Shown here: in pieces, positions 31,258 through 40,763 of the stretch
How the letters are laid out: each line of letters begins with the position of its first letter
How positions within the stretch are numbered: position 1 is the stretch's first letter
DNA from: Hymenobacter sp. 15J16-1T3B
GTDB lineage: Bacteria > Bacteroidota > Bacteroidia > Cytophagales > Hymenobacteraceae
Length of the DNA stretch: 64,000 nucleotides
Direction: 5' to 3'
Assembly (NCBI RefSeq): GCF_020711235.1
Contig: NZ_JAJFAV010000001.1
Location: 620,001 to 684,000 of the forward strand
Notes under the pieces: model-generated
What the model was told of the DNA's origin: nothing
Databases searched by the model: none
The model's input: the letters and a program-made list of their open reading frames with translations, nothing else
Made by a program: the position numbers and the translations under genes

Positions 31258-34194
31258 ATGAAGGTTTCTACCGCACAGCCTTTTCAAATAGTTTACTCGC
31301 TGCTTGCGCACGAGTACTTGGGCTACCTGTTTGAGTCTTACGTTGTTCAGCTCAGCCCCAAGGGCCAGTTGACGCTGCAGCACCAGAACGTGTCGGCCAT
31401 GAACGCGGCGGAGTTTGCCGACGGCCTCGACGCGCGCGACTTCGAATTAATTGCCCTGACCGACCAGATTCAGCAGGATGCGGTCATCAAGGAGTTCTGG
31501 TCTAAAAAGACCACCCCGGCCGACTTTTTCCTCAAGCAGTACGACGCGGAAAAGGGCGACAAAGCCCTGCAGGAACGCATCAGCCAGTACGTGCAGCAGC
31601 GCATGGGCCAGATCCTGGAGCGGCTGCAGGGCAAGCTGGTGTTCATCATGGGCAAGGACGGCGAGCCGACCTGGAAGGAAATCAGCGTGGCGCCCGAGCC
31701 GGCGTCGGTGCTCTTCCACTTCCGCCGCAACCCCGAGAATACCCACTACTTCCCCACCATTCAGTACCGCGGGCAGAAGCTGGACTTCCAGCAGCGCGAC
31801 GCGGTGATGGTGTGCTGCCAGCCCGCCTGGATGCTGCTCGACGGTGTGCTTCACAACTTCCGCAACGAAGTGGACGGCAAGAAGCTGCAGCCCTTCCTGA
31901 CGAAGAAGTTCATCATCATTCCGCGGCAGGTGGAGGACAGCTACTACCAGCGCTTCGTGGCGCCGTTGGTGGAGTCGTTCGACGTGCACGCCCGCGGCTT
32001 CGACATCCGCTCGGAGCGCTACCAGGCCAAGCCCCACCTCATCTTCTCCGACGTGCCCGCCGCCGGCGGCATCGGCTACGAGGCTCCGGAGGACAGCCGC
32101 CGCAGCACCATCACCGACGCCAGCGGGGAGCAGATTCATTTTGATGTGGCTTTCCAGTACGGCAACCACATCGTGCGCAACCACGACAAGCGGGTGAGCG
32201 TGCAGCTGGAAAAAACCTCGGATTCCTACGTGTTCCACCGCCTGATTCGGGACCTGGAAAACGAGCAGGTATTCATCCGCGAGCTGCAGGACCGCGCCCT
32301 GGAAGTGCGCAACGGCCGCGCCGTGCTCGAAAAAGCCACCGCCTTCAAGTGGCTGCACTCGCACGCCGAGGAACTGGCCCGGCTGGGCTTCACGGTGCAG
32401 CAGGGCTCCTCGTCGGGCAAGGACTACTTTATCGGCACGGTTACCGTCAACGTCGGCATCACCGAAAACAACGACTGGTTCGACATCCACGGCACGGTGC
32501 GCTTCGGGGAGTTTGAAATTCCCTTTGTGAAGCTGCGGCCCTACATTCTGCAAAAGCGCCACGAATTCAAGCTGCCGAACGGGCAGGTGGCCATCATTCC
32601 GGAGGAGTGGTTCACGCAGTATTTGGAGCTGTTTGCCTTCTCGGAGGAGCACCACCACTCGCTCACGCTCAAGAAGCACCACGTGGCCCTGGTCTCGGAC
32701 CTGGAAAACGGCAACCTGGCCACCGTGACTATGTCGCGCAAGCTGGAAAAGCTGCGCGGCTTCGAGGTGGTGGAGGACAAGCCGCTGCCCAAGGGCTTCA
32801 AGGGGACCCTGCGCCCCTACCAGCAGGCCGGCTACAACTGGCTGCATTTCGTGCAGGACTACCACTTCGGCGGCTGCCTGGCCGACGACATGGGCTTGGG
32901 CAAGACCATTCAGACCCTGGCCATGCTCATGCAGCGCAAGGAAAGCGGGGCGGCCGGCGGTGCCGCGTCGCTCTTGGTCATGCCCACCTCACTGGTCTAC
33001 AACTGGCTGAGCGAGGCGCAGAAGTTCACCCCGAACCTGCGGATTCTGACGTACACCGGCACCTACCGCGACAAAAACGTGGAGCAGTTTGCCGACTACG
33101 ACCTGATCCTGACCTCGTACGGCATCGTACGCCTCGACGCAGAGCTGCTGCGCACCTACAAGTTTGACTACGTCATCCTCGACGAGTCGCAGGCCATCAA
33201 GAACCCCTCGTCGACGACCTCGCAGGCGGTGCGGCACCTGCACAGCCGCCACCGCCTGATTCTGACGGGTACGCCGGTGGAAAACAGCACCATGGACCTC
33301 TGGTCGCAGATGTCGTTCATCAACCCCGGCTTGCTCGGCTCCCAGGCGTTTTTCCGCAAAGAATTCCTCAAGCCCATCGAAAAGGACAAGGACGAGGTGA
33401 AGACGCGCCGCCTGCACGCGCTCATCAAGCCCTTTATCCTGCGCCGCCATAAGGCCCAGGTGGCCACCGAGCTGCCGGAAAAGATTGAGAACCTAAGCTA
33501 CTGCCGCATGACCGAGGAGCAGCAGAGCTGCTACGAGGAAACCAAGAGCTACTACCGCAACAAGATCCTGCAGAACATCGAGGAGCACGGCACGGCCAGC
33601 ACCCAATTTATGCTGCTGCAGGGCCTGACCAAGCTGCGCCAGATTGCCAACCACCCCCGCATGGCCGACGAAGCCTACGAACACGAGTCGGGCAAGCTGC
33701 GCGAGGTGGTGCGCATGATTCGCAACGTGGTGTCGGAGGGGCACAAGGTGCTGGTGTTTAGCCAGTTCGTGAAGCACCTGGAGATTGTGCGGCAGGCCCT
33801 GGACGAAAAGCAAATCGAGTACGCCTACCTCGACGGCAACACCCGCGACCGGGCCAAGGAAGTGGCGCGCTTCCAGGAAACGGAGGATCTGCGCGTGTTC
33901 CTGATCAGCCTGAAAGCCGGCGGCGTGGGCCTGAACCTGACCGCGGCCGACTACGTGTTCATCCTCGACCCGTGGTGGAACCCGGCGGTGGAAGCCCAGG
34001 CCGTGGACCGCGCCCACCGCATCGGGCAGGAGCGCACGGTGTTTACCTACAAGTTTATCACCAAGGGCACCGTGGAGGAGAAAATCCTGGCCCTGCAAAC
34101 CCGCAAGATTCAGCTAGTGTCGGATTTGATAACCACCGACGAGGCCATCATCAAGACCTTGACCAAAGAGGATATCGAGGAGCTGCTGGGCTAA
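31258..34194 (+). CDS. SNF2-family DEAD/DEAH box helicase
   Basis: A 978-residue SWI2/SNF2 ATPase. The N-terminal 500 residues are a family-specific region without known motifs. The helicase core begins at about 525: GTLRPYQQAGYNWLHF, Walker A DDMGLGKTIQTLAML (about 545), Walker B DESQAIKN (about 641), LTGTPVENSTMDLWSQMSFI. The second RecA domain has KVLVFSQFVKHLEIV, GGVGLNLTAADYVFILDPWW and RAHRIGQERTVFTYK. The usual DEAH/DEAQ is DESQ here. Bacterial members translocate on duplex DNA or remodel RNA polymerase (RapA-like), but this subfamily's role is not established. No methyltransferase or nuclease defence partners flank it. Confidence 0.95.
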   Translation: MKVSTAQPFQIVYSLLAHEYLGYLFESYVVQLSPKGQLTLQHQNVSAMNAAEFADGLDARDFELIALTDQIQQDAVIKEFWSKKTTPADFFLKQYDAEKGDKALQERISQYVQQRMGQILERLQGKLVFIMGKDGEPTWKEISVAPEPASVLFHFRRNPENTHYFPTIQYRGQKLDFQQRDAVMVCCQPAWMLLDGVLHNFRNEVDGKKLQPFLTKKFIIIPRQVEDSYYQRFVAPLVESFDVHARGFDIRSERYQAKPHLIFSDVPAAGGIGYEAPEDSRRSTITDASGEQIHFDVAFQYGNHIVRNHDKRVSVQLEKTSDSYVFHRLIRDLENEQVFIRELQDRALEVRNGRAVLEKATAFKWLHSHAEELARLGFTVQQGSSSGKDYFIGTVTVNVGITENNDWFDIHGTVRFGEFEIPFVKLRPYILQKRHEFKLPNGQVAIIPEEWFTQYLELFAFSEEHHHSLTLKKHHVALVSDLENGNLATVTMSRKLEKLRGFEVVEDKPLPKGFKGTLRPYQQAGYNWLHFVQDYHFGGCLADDMGLGKTIQTLAMLMQRKESGAAGGAASLLVMPTSLVYNWLSEAQKFTPNLRILTYTGTYRDKNVEQFADYDLILTSYGIVRLDAELLRTYKFDYVILDESQAIKNPSSTTSQAVRHLHSRHRLILTGTPVENSTMDLWSQMSFINPGLLGSQAFFRKEFLKPIEKDKDEVKTRRLHALIKPFILRRHKAQVATELPEKIENLSYCRMTEEQQSCYEETKSYYRNKILQNIEEHGTASTQFMLLQGLTKLRQIANHPRMADEAYEHESGKLREVVRMIRNVVSEGHKVLVFSQFVKHLEIVRQALDEKQIEYAYLDGNTRDRAKEVARFQETEDLRVFLISLKAGGVGLNLTAADYVFILDPWWNPAVEAQAVDRAHRIGQERTVFTYKFITKGTVEEKILALQTRKIQLVSDLITTDEAIIKTLTKEDIEELLG

Positions 34195-34224
34195 CCCACC
34201 CCGCCGATAGCATACAACCTGGAG

Positions 34225-34255
34225 CGCCAGGAACCGGCCGGTTCCTGGCGTTTTT
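34225..34255 (+). terminator. Terminator of the SNF2 gene
   Basis: CGCCAGGAACCGG is followed directly by its complement, then TTTTT. Effective loop is GGCC. Confidence 0.92.
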
Positions 34256-34339
34256 GCGTGTCGAACGACGGCTCCGGCGCGGTAATTTGTGGTCCGGCCC
34301 CTATGGAAACCCGGGCGCGGGCGCATCACGGAGTAACAT

Positions 34340-34873
34340 ATGTTGCTGCTCTCGATGACCAGATTGATCAGTTGCCTACTCGGCGGAGCGTTGTTGAGCC
34401 TGCTAGGCGCCTGCCAGACGGGGCATTTTGTCACCGATAAACGATTCGCCGTCAAGCTTCCGCCCCTCCGACCTTACCACGGTATGGTGCCGGTAGGCTT
34501 CTGTCAGCTGCCGGAAGTGAAAAAACGGCTGGTCTACGTGCGCGGCACCTACAGCGGCGTGGACGAGTACTGGTCGTTTTCCCCGCATTGGCCATCCAAC
34601 CACGCCGATAAGGCTTGTTGGGGTACAACCAAGGTGGAATTGACGCTGCCCGATACCTTGCAAGTACCCACCGACATGCAAGCCAAGTTCGACAGCACCC
34701 ATCAGTCTTATCCTAATCATTACCTGATTGTCGACGCCGTCGGTCGGTATGAAGACAACCAGCCCGGCGGCTACGGTCACGTGGGGCACAATAAGGCGCA
34801 GTTTGTGGTGGCAAAACTGGTGCAGGTGCGGCTGGTGACCGTGTCGAGAAAAGGACGGATTCTGGTCGATTGA
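34340..34873 (+). CDS. Hypothetical lipoprotein (177 aa)
   Basis: This protein has a lipoprotein signal ending LLGAC (C25 from ATG 34340; an alternative start is the methionine of MTRLISCLLGG). The mature part contains a strand-rich region (KRLVYVRGTYSGVDEYWSFS) and a short C-terminal domain with NHYLIVDAVGRYED. I do not recognise a family. Codon use looks slightly less GC-biased than in neighbouring genes, consistent with an accessory gene. It stands alone between the SNF2 terminator and the convergent aminotransferase. Confidence 0.75.
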   Translation: MLLLSMTRLISCLLGGALLSLLGACQTGHFVTDKRFAVKLPPLRPYHGMVPVGFCQLPEVKKRLVYVRGTYSGVDEYWSFSPHWPSNHADKACWGTTKVELTLPDTLQVPTDMQAKFDSTHQSYPNHYLIVDAVGRYEDNQPGGYGHVGHNKAQFVVAKLVQVRLVTVSRKGRILVD

Positions 34874-34916
34874 ACGCCACCGCGGCGGTGCTCCGGACAA
34901 CCCCAAGTCTGGCTTT

Positions 34917-35990
34917 TTAAGCCAGCGTAGTCGCCGCAAACGCTGCGGCCAACGCGGCTACCCGGGCCACATCGTCGCTGGTATGCAGGGCCGACAGCAC
35001 CACGCGGGTTATCGGCGCATCATCCGGAGTCGGATAGTTTAGGCTGGAAATCAGCACGTCCTGCTCCTCCATAAACGCCGCCAGCCCGGGCCGCAGGGCG
35101 TAAAACACCGGAAAATCAGGCGCTGACTGAAACAGGCCCAGCCCGGCCGTGGCCTCCTGAAACAAGCGGGTGTTGGCGGTCAGCTGCGCCCGCGCCTCGC
35201 GGTACAGCTCCTGGGCTTGCAGAAAGGCGTACAGATACGCGGGCACGACCGGCGAGGAGGCGCCAAAAAACGCGCTGCGCCGCAGTTCCTCGATAAAGCG
35301 CGCCTCCGCCAGCACCGCGCCGCCGGGCACGCCGCAGGCCTTGGCCAGAGAGCTGACGACGACCAGCCGCACGCTGCCCGGCACCTCGATTTCGTTTCGG
35401 ATGCCCGCGCCGTCGGGGCCGATGACGCCCAGGCCGTGGGAGTCGTCGATGAGCAGGGTGACGGGGCGGTCGGTGGGCAGTTCGCGCGTCCACTGGAAGT
35501 CGTAACGCTGCACCCGCAGCGGGTCCAGGGAGTTGGCCACGATGACCACCGGCTGGGGCGTTTCGTGCTGCAGGCGGCGGAGCAGGTGCCGGGCCCAGTC
35601 GGCGAAGGAGCGGGTCGAGCCTACGGGGGCGGGATGATCAGTGATCCAGGCAGCGGGATGAGTGCCGGGGGCGTACTCGAAGCGGCCGGCGCGGGCCAGG
35701 GCCTTCACCGCCATCTGCCCCGCCAGGTAGCCCGACGACACCGTGAGGGCCGCCGGCAGCCCCACGTATTCGGCCAAATAGGCTTCGGCCTCGTCGTAGA
35801 CGCGCAGCTGCAGCGGGCCGTGGCGCGAGGCGCCGTAGTTGGTGCCGTAGCGGCTCAGGCCTTCGGCCAGCAGGGCGGCAAACGCGGGGTTGCGGGCCGT
35901 GCCGAGGTAGCCGGTGCCGCTGCAGTAGAGGTACTGGCGGCCGTCGGGAGCCAGCAGGGTGCGGCCGGGCAAGGAATCAGCTTTCAACAT
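34917..35990 (-). CDS. BioF/KBL-like PLP-dependent aminotransferase class I/II
   Basis: A 357-residue fold-type I PLP enzyme starting at ATG 35990 (MLKADSLPGRTLL); the frame to 36170 adds an improbable 60 residues. Recognisable features are YLYCSGTGYLGTARNPAFAA, GASRHGPLQLRVYDEAEAYL, the cofactor aspartate in LLIDDSHGLGVIG, and the Schiff-base lysine in VVSSLAKACGVPGG (K217). The alpha-oxoamine synthases use a GTFGKA-like motif at this spot, so this protein is a divergent relative and its acyl-CoA substrate cannot be assigned. No biotin genes are nearby. Confidence 0.85.
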   Translation of the reverse strand: MLKADSLPGRTLLAPDGRQYLYCSGTGYLGTARNPAFAALLAEGLSRYGTNYGASRHGPLQLRVYDEAEAYLAEYVGLPAALTVSSGYLAGQMAVKALARAGRFEYAPGTHPAAWITDHPAPVGSTRSFADWARHLLRRLQHETPQPVVIVANSLDPLRVQRYDFQWTRELPTDRPVTLLIDDSHGLGVIGPDGAGIRNEIEVPGSVRLVVVSSLAKACGVPGGAVLAEARFIEELRRSAFFGASSPVVPAYLYAFLQAQELYREARAQLTANTRLFQEATAGLGLFQSAPDFPVFYALRPGLAAFMEEQDVLISSLNYPTPDDAPITRVVLSALHTSDDVARVAALAAAFAATTLA

Positions 35991-36208
35991 AGGGGCGCGG
36001 GGAAGAGCAGGGCCGGGCGTGTGGGAGCAGCAAATTGGCTCTGCCGCCCGTCTGCGAAACGCGGCTTGTCGGCGCTGCCCGGGAAAATGGTAGCTTTCTG
36101 CGAGTGGCCTGAAAATAACAAAGCCGCGGCCGGGTGCAAGCCGCGGCCGGGCACGTTGGCCGAAGTCCACGGATACTCAGTCGCCTTGCTTCTATTTCTG
36201 CTTTGCGT

Positions 36209-37972
36209 ATGCCACTACTCTACTCATCTCTACGGCTCCGCCTGAGAGCCGGCCTGTTACTGACGGCGTCGGCGTGGGCCCTGGCCGCGCGGCCCGCTGC
36301 CGCCCAGGCGCCCGTTTTCGATCAGGCCACCGTCGACGCCGACCTAGCGGTTAAGCGTCTGGCTATTCGTTCCTTGGACACCGCCGTGGATGGACAGGGC
36401 AACACCCTGTACGCCGGCGGCTTCGATGGCTCGTTGTCGTTCGGCCCCACGGTGCTCAACGCCAGCCCTAGCCGGAGCCTGTTCGTGGCCAAGCGTGCGA
36501 CCAGCGGCAGCTGGCTGTGGGCCGTGATGGTGCCCAGCCGCAATGCCCAGGTCGGCGGCGTCGATGTTGACGCCGCGGGCGACTTATACATCACCGGCTC
36601 GTTTGAGGACGCCTCCATCACCTTTGGCAGTACCACGCTCACCAACTCGCGGCCCGGGGGACTGCAGAGCGACGTGTTCGTAGCCAAAATCAGCGGGGCT
36701 ACCGGCGCGTGGCAGTGGGCCGTCGGGGCCGGGGGCTACACCAGCAACAGCGGCACGGACCTGGCCGTGGACCTGGCCCTCGACGGGCAGGGCGGTGCGT
36801 ACGTCACCGGCTTCTACAACAGCCAGGTAGCCACCTTCGGCCCGTACGCGGTGACCAACAACCGGGCGGGTTCCAACGACGTGTTTGTGGCCAGTCTGAG
36901 CACCGCTACCGGGGCGTGGCGCTGGGTGCGCAGCGGCGGCTCGACGGCCGGGGCCGACGACGTGTATTCGCTCGACGTGGACGGGCAAGGCAATGCCTAC
37001 CTCGTGGGCTCGTTTTTCGGCGTGGCCACCTACGGGCCGTTTACGGTGAATACCCCGAATGTCTCGGCCCTGCTGGTGAGCAAGTTGGATCGGGCCGGTA
37101 CCTGGCAGTGGCTGACAACCGCCGCCGGCGACAATACGTCCAGCAACTCGGTGTACGCCCAGCACCTTGCCGTCGATGCCGCCGGGCGGCGGGGCTACGT
37201 CGCCGGCGGGTTTGTGAGCCGCACGGCGCAGTTTGGGGCTACCCAGCTCACCAATGCAGGCGGGCAGCAGCCCGGCCGGAACCTGTACTACAGCGACGTG
37301 TTTGTGGCCCAGCTTAATCTGGCCACCGGCAGCTGGAGCTGGGCTGTGCGGGCCGGCGGCCTGGGCTCCGACTACCTGAGTACACCCGTGCTCGACGGGC
37401 AGGGGCACGTGTACGTGGGCGGCGCATTTGCGGCACGGCCTCTGGGAAGCATCATATTCACCGAGGCCGACTTTGGCTCTACCCTGCTGAGCAGCGCGGG
37501 CGGCGACGACGGGGTAGTGGCCCGCCTCGATACGGCCGGTACCTGGCAGTGGGCGCTGCGGGCCGGCGGCGGCGACAACGACGCCCTTTCCCCGGTCGGG
37601 TTTGACGGCCAGGGCCGGCTGCTGCTCAACGGCTTCTTCTACGGGCCGTCCACCACGGTGGGCGCCATTACTCTTACAACTGCGGGCGGCACCGCGGGCA
37701 CGCCGTTTCAGGCCCGGCTGCTACCTGGCTCAGCCCTGCCGGTACGGGCGGAGCGTTCCGCTACGCGGTTCGACCTCTACCCCAACCCCGCCGTGGGCTT
37801 CGTCATGCTGGCGGGCTTGCCGGCGGGCCAACCGGTGGAAATACTGGACGCCCTGGGCCGCAAAGCCGCCACTGGCGTGGTAGCGGCCGGGGAACCGCTG
37901 CGCCTGCGCCTCGCGCCGGGCGCCTACGTAGTGCGCGCGGGCGGCGCGGTGCAGCACCTGCTGGTGCAATAA
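36209..37972 (+). CDS. Secreted repeat protein with type A sorting domain
   Basis: A 587-residue protein starting at ATG 36209, with a signal peptide ending at AAAQA. The body is about seven repeats with the pattern DVFVAxxxxATGAWQWAVxA followed by a D-x-D-G-x-G-x-x-Y-x-x-G-x-F block (for example DLALDGQGGAYVTGFYNS and DVDGQGNAYLVGSFFG), as in SBBP-like beta-propellers. The C-terminus FDLYPNPAVGFVMLAGL...PGAYVVRAGGAVQHLLVQ is a type A sorting domain. It should be exported by the type IX system. Divergent from the aminotransferase across a 218-bp gap. Confidence 0.87.
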   Translation: MPLLYSSLRLRLRAGLLLTASAWALAARPAAAQAPVFDQATVDADLAVKRLAIRSLDTAVDGQGNTLYAGGFDGSLSFGPTVLNASPSRSLFVAKRATSGSWLWAVMVPSRNAQVGGVDVDAAGDLYITGSFEDASITFGSTTLTNSRPGGLQSDVFVAKISGATGAWQWAVGAGGYTSNSGTDLAVDLALDGQGGAYVTGFYNSQVATFGPYAVTNNRAGSNDVFVASLSTATGAWRWVRSGGSTAGADDVYSLDVDGQGNAYLVGSFFGVATYGPFTVNTPNVSALLVSKLDRAGTWQWLTTAAGDNTSSNSVYAQHLAVDAAGRRGYVAGGFVSRTAQFGATQLTNAGGQQPGRNLYYSDVFVAQLNLATGSWSWAVRAGGLGSDYLSTPVLDGQGHVYVGGAFAARPLGSIIFTEADFGSTLLSSAGGDDGVVARLDTAGTWQWALRAGGGDNDALSPVGFDGQGRLLLNGFFYGPSTTVGAITLTTAGGTAGTPFQARLLPGSALPVRAERSATRFDLYPNPAVGFVMLAGLPAGQPVEILDALGRKAATGVVAAGEPLRLRLAPGAYVVRAGGAVQHLLVQ

Positions 37973-38021
37973 GACCGCCCACCGGGCAACCCAACGGCCG
38001 CCTGGCCGGTTAGCCAGCCGT

Positions 38022-38480
38022 ATGCACCTGCTGCTCCGCACCACCGTCGCCCAGCCGCCCGCCGAGGTCTGGGCCGGCTTCACCCGCCAGCTCTTCCTCG
38101 ACCTGGCCCCGCCCCTGCCCCAGATGCGCCTGCTGCGCTTCGACGGCTGCCACCGCGGCGACCTGGTGGAAATCGAGTTGCACCTAGGCCCGCTGCGCCT
38201 CGGCCGCTGGACCTCGCTCATCACCGACCACGGCGAGCTGCCCGGCGGCGGGCGCTACTTCGTCGACGAGGGCCAGCCGGGGCAGCTGCCCGGGCCGCTG
38301 CGCTTCTGGCGGCACCGCCACCTGCTCGAAGCAGGCCCGAACGGCGGCTGCGTCATCGTGGAAGACCTGGAGTACCGCACCGCCTCGCCCCTGCTCGACT
38401 GGCTGCTGCGGCCGGCGGTGTGGGCCCAGTTTGCCTGGCGGCGCCCCATCTACCGGCGCTACTTCGGCCCACCGAAATAG
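38022..38480 (+). CDS. SRPBCC family protein
   Basis: A 152-residue soluble protein of the START/Bet v 1-like fold. It opens with LLRTTVAQPPAEVWAGFTRQ, the usual SRPBCC entry, and closes with the amphipathic helix DWLLRPAVWAQFAWRRPIYR. Several SRPBCC proteins of this length act on or bind small hydrophobic ligands, but I see no specific clue. The start is 49 bp after the surface protein stop on the same strand. Confidence 0.8.
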   Translation: MHLLLRTTVAQPPAEVWAGFTRQLFLDLAPPLPQMRLLRFDGCHRGDLVEIELHLGPLRLGRWTSLITDHGELPGGGRYFVDEGQPGQLPGPLRFWRHRHLLEAGPNGGCVIVEDLEYRTASPLLDWLLRPAVWAQFAWRRPIYRRYFGPPK

Positions 38481-38565
38481 CTCGACAATACCATGAGCCT
38501 GCCTCCTGGGCCGCTTAGAGGTGGCAAACCCTAGCGTCAGCCGAAACGCGTGGCCGAGCCAACCG

Positions 38566-39039
38566 CTACAGCGCCAGCACCATGCGAATGTCGGCGCGCT
38601 GGTACTCCGAGGCGGGCAGCGGCGCTTCCACAAAGCCCAGCTTGCGGTACAGGCTCAGCGCCGGGGCCAGCTTGCGGTTGGAGAGCAGCTCGATTTCGTG
38701 GGCGCCGATTGTGCGGGCTTGGGCAATAGCGGCTTGCCCCAGCCGCCAGCCGATGCCCAGGCCCTGGGCGGCGGGCGTCACGGCCATTTTGGCCAGCTCG
38801 TACACGCCGTCGTGCTCCTTGATGAGGGCGCAGGTGCCGACGATGGCGCCCGCGTGCCGGGCCATGAAGATGTAGCCGCCGGGCCGCAGGATGTAGCCTT
38901 CGGGGTCGTCGAGCATGCGGCGGTCGAGGTCTTCGAGGGCGAAGTAGCGCGTAATCCACTCCTCGTTCAGGGCTCGGAAGGCGGCCTGGTGGGCGGGCTC
39001 GTAGGGCAGAATATCGACGGAGGCAGGGGACGTGGTCAT
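38566..39039 (-). CDS. GNAT family N-acetyltransferase
   Basis: A 157-residue GNAT enzyme, starting at ATG 39039 (MTTSPASVDILPYEP). The acetyl-CoA-binding motif A is LAKMAVTPAAQGLGIGWRLG; a C-terminal SNRKLAPALSLYRKLGFVEA block is motif B. The substrate is unknown. The longer open frame to 39222 adds arginine-rich residues not typical of the family. The HxlR gene lies upstream on the same strand at 39162-39491. Confidence 0.92.
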   Translation of the reverse strand: MTTSPASVDILPYEPAHQAAFRALNEEWITRYFALEDLDRRMLDDPEGYILRPGGYIFMARHAGAIVGTCALIKEHDGVYELAKMAVTPAAQGLGIGWRLGQAAIAQARTIGAHEIELLSNRKLAPALSLYRKLGFVEAPLPASEYQRADIRMVLAL

Positions 39040-39161
39040 TGGCGGGGAAAACGGAATGAGGCCGCGAAGGACGCCCGCCCGCCGACGCCGCGCAAGAACG
39101 CACCGCCGCGGCCGGCTACTTACACCGGGGTAAGTTTTGGGCCAGCAGTGCCGTTTGGGAC

Positions 39162-39491
39162 CTAATTCCGGCTGACGGCCGCCGCTATTTTTTCGCGCTG
39201 GTGGCTGCGGCCCCAGTACCACATCTGCTTGAGCACCGGGCAGAGGGTGTAGCCGTGCGCGGTGAGGCTGTACTCCACCCGCGGCGGCACTTCCGGGAAC
39301 ACCCGGCGCTGCACCAGGCCGGCGGCTTCCAGCTCGCGCAGCTGCTTGGTCAGAATCCGCTCACTGACGCCCTCGCCCAGGTGGCGGCGCACCTCGCTGA
39401 AGCGGCGCGGCTGCGGATTCAGGAAAATGAGGATGTCGGCCTTGTGCTTGCCCTTGATGCAGTGAACCAACGCGTCGATGGGATTGTCCAT
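39162..39491 (-). CDS. HxlR family transcriptional regulator
   Basis: A 109-residue winged-helix protein. The HxlR core is DALVHCIKGKHKADILIFLN, RRFSEVRRHLGEGVSERILT, KQLRELEAAGLVQRRVFPEV and PRVEYSLTAHG. ATG 39491 is preferred to 39557. HxlR regulators respond to electrophiles, oxidants or metabolites through cysteines; one Cys (C13 in DALVHCIKG) lies near the N-terminus. It is divergent from rlmI with an 81-bp spacer and could control that gene or the GNAT gene. Confidence 0.93.
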   Translation of the reverse strand: MDNPIDALVHCIKGKHKADILIFLNPQPRRFSEVRRHLGEGVSERILTKQLRELEAAGLVQRRVFPEVPPRVEYSLTAHGYTLCPVLKQMWYWGRSHQREKIAAAVSRN

Positions 39492-39541
39492 GCCCCTAGT
39501 GTACGCAACTTCCGGCCGGCGGCTGCCCACGGCGGGGTGCG

Positions 39542-39549
39542 TACCTTTG
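39542..39549 (+). promoter_or_regulatory. -7 promoter element TACCTTTG upstream of the RlmI-like gene
   Basis: An exact TAnnTTTG match lies 23 bases before ATG 39573, giving a short ordinary leader. It sits between the divergent HxlR and methyltransferase genes. Confidence 0.6.
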
Positions 39550-39572
39550 TGGTTCATTTCCTTTCTGCCCGC

Positions 39573-40763
39573 ATGTCAGCTGCTGCCTCCGTCACCCTCA
39601 AGCCCGGTAAAGATCAATCCCTGCGTCGCCTGCACCCCTGGGTGTTTTCGGGCGCCATTGCCCGCATGCAGGGCGAAGTGGTGGAGGGCAAGGTGGTGGA
39701 GGTGCGCGCCCACAACGGCGAGCTGCTGGGCCAGGGCCACTACGCCCCCGGCTCCATTGCCGTGCGCATGCTCTCCTTCGGCGACGCGGCCCCCATCGAC
39801 GAGGCTTTCTGGGTGGAGAAGCTCGGCAACGCCTACCGGCTGCGCCACAGCCTGGGCCTGACGGGGCAGGGCAAAACGAATGTCTACCGCCTCGTGCACG
39901 CCGAGGGCGACGGGGTGCCCGGCCTCATCATCGACGTGTACGGCGACGTGGCCGTGGTGCAGGCCCACAGCGCGGGCATGTACCAGGCCCGCGAGGCCAT
40001 TGCCAGCGCCCTGCAGCAAGCCGTGCCCGGCCTGCGCGCCATCTATGACAAGAGCAGCGAAACCGTGCCCGCCAAGGCCGCGCCCGGTGCCCAGAACGAC
40101 TACCTCTTCGGCCAGAGCACGGGCCAGGAGCACGTGGTGGAGGAAAACGGCCACCGCTTTGCCGTGGACTGGGAAACGGGCCAGAAAACCGGTTTCTTCA
40201 TCGACCAGCGCGACAACCGCGCCCTGTTGGCCCGCTACGCCCCCGGTCGCCGCGTGTTGAACACCTTCTGCTACACCGGCGGCTTCTCCGTCTATGCCCT
40301 GCAGGCCGGCGCCGAGCTGGTGCACTCCGTCGATTCGAGCAAGAAGGCCATCGAGCTGACCAACCGCAACGCCGAGCTGACCGGGCTGCAGGACAAGCAC
40401 GAGGCCTACGCCCAGGACGTGTTCACGTTCCTGAAGGACCGCCACAACCAGTACGACCTCATCGTGCTCGACCCGCCGGCCTTTGCCAAGCACCTCTCGG
40501 CCCGCCACAACGCGCTGATGGGCTACAAGCGCCTGAACGTGGCCGGCATCAAGCAGATTGCCCCCGGCGGACTGCTGTTCACCTTCAGCTGCTCGCAGGT
40601 GGTGAGCATGGAGCTGTTCGAGGGCGCCATCATGGCCGCCGCCATCGAAGCCGGCCGCCCGGCGCGCATCCTGCACCGCCTCACCCAGCCCGCCGACCAC
40701 CCCGTGAGCCTGTTCCACCCCGAGGGCGAGTACCTGAAGGGTCTGGTGCTGGCCGTCGACTAG
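39573..40763 (+). CDS. RlmI-like rRNA large-subunit methyltransferase
   Basis: A 396-residue two-domain enzyme. The N-terminal PUA-like domain (1-75; LRRLHPWVFSGAIARMQGEV) binds RNA. The C-terminal SAM methyltransferase has GQKTGFFIDQRDNR, motif I VLNTFCYTGGFSVYALQAGA and the catalytic region DLIVLDPPAFAK plus TFSCSQVV with the nucleophilic cysteine. RlmI methylates C1962 of 23S rRNA. ATG 39573 is the start consistent with the promoter; the frame continues upstream to 39201 without coding meaning. Its stop codon overlaps that of the convergent gene in the sequence CTAG. Confidence 0.93.
   Translation: MSAAASVTLKPGKDQSLRRLHPWVFSGAIARMQGEVVEGKVVEVRAHNGELLGQGHYAPGSIAVRMLSFGDAAPIDEAFWVEKLGNAYRLRHSLGLTGQGKTNVYRLVHAEGDGVPGLIIDVYGDVAVVQAHSAGMYQAREAIASALQQAVPGLRAIYDKSSETVPAKAAPGAQNDYLFGQSTGQEHVVEENGHRFAVDWETGQKTGFFIDQRDNRALLARYAPGRRVLNTFCYTGGFSVYALQAGAELVHSVDSSKKAIELTNRNAELTGLQDKHEAYAQDVFTFLKDRHNQYDLIVLDPPAFAKHLSARHNALMGYKRLNVAGIKQIAPGGLLFTFSCSQVVSMELFEGAIMAAAIEAGRPARILHRLTQPADHPVSLFHPEGEYLKGLVLAVD

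Noticed and set aside
31258-34194. SNF2 helicase as part of a phage-defence system such as DISARM
   Set aside because: No methyltransferase, PLD nuclease or DUF1998 partner flanks it; neighbours are housekeeping genes and a lone lipoprotein.
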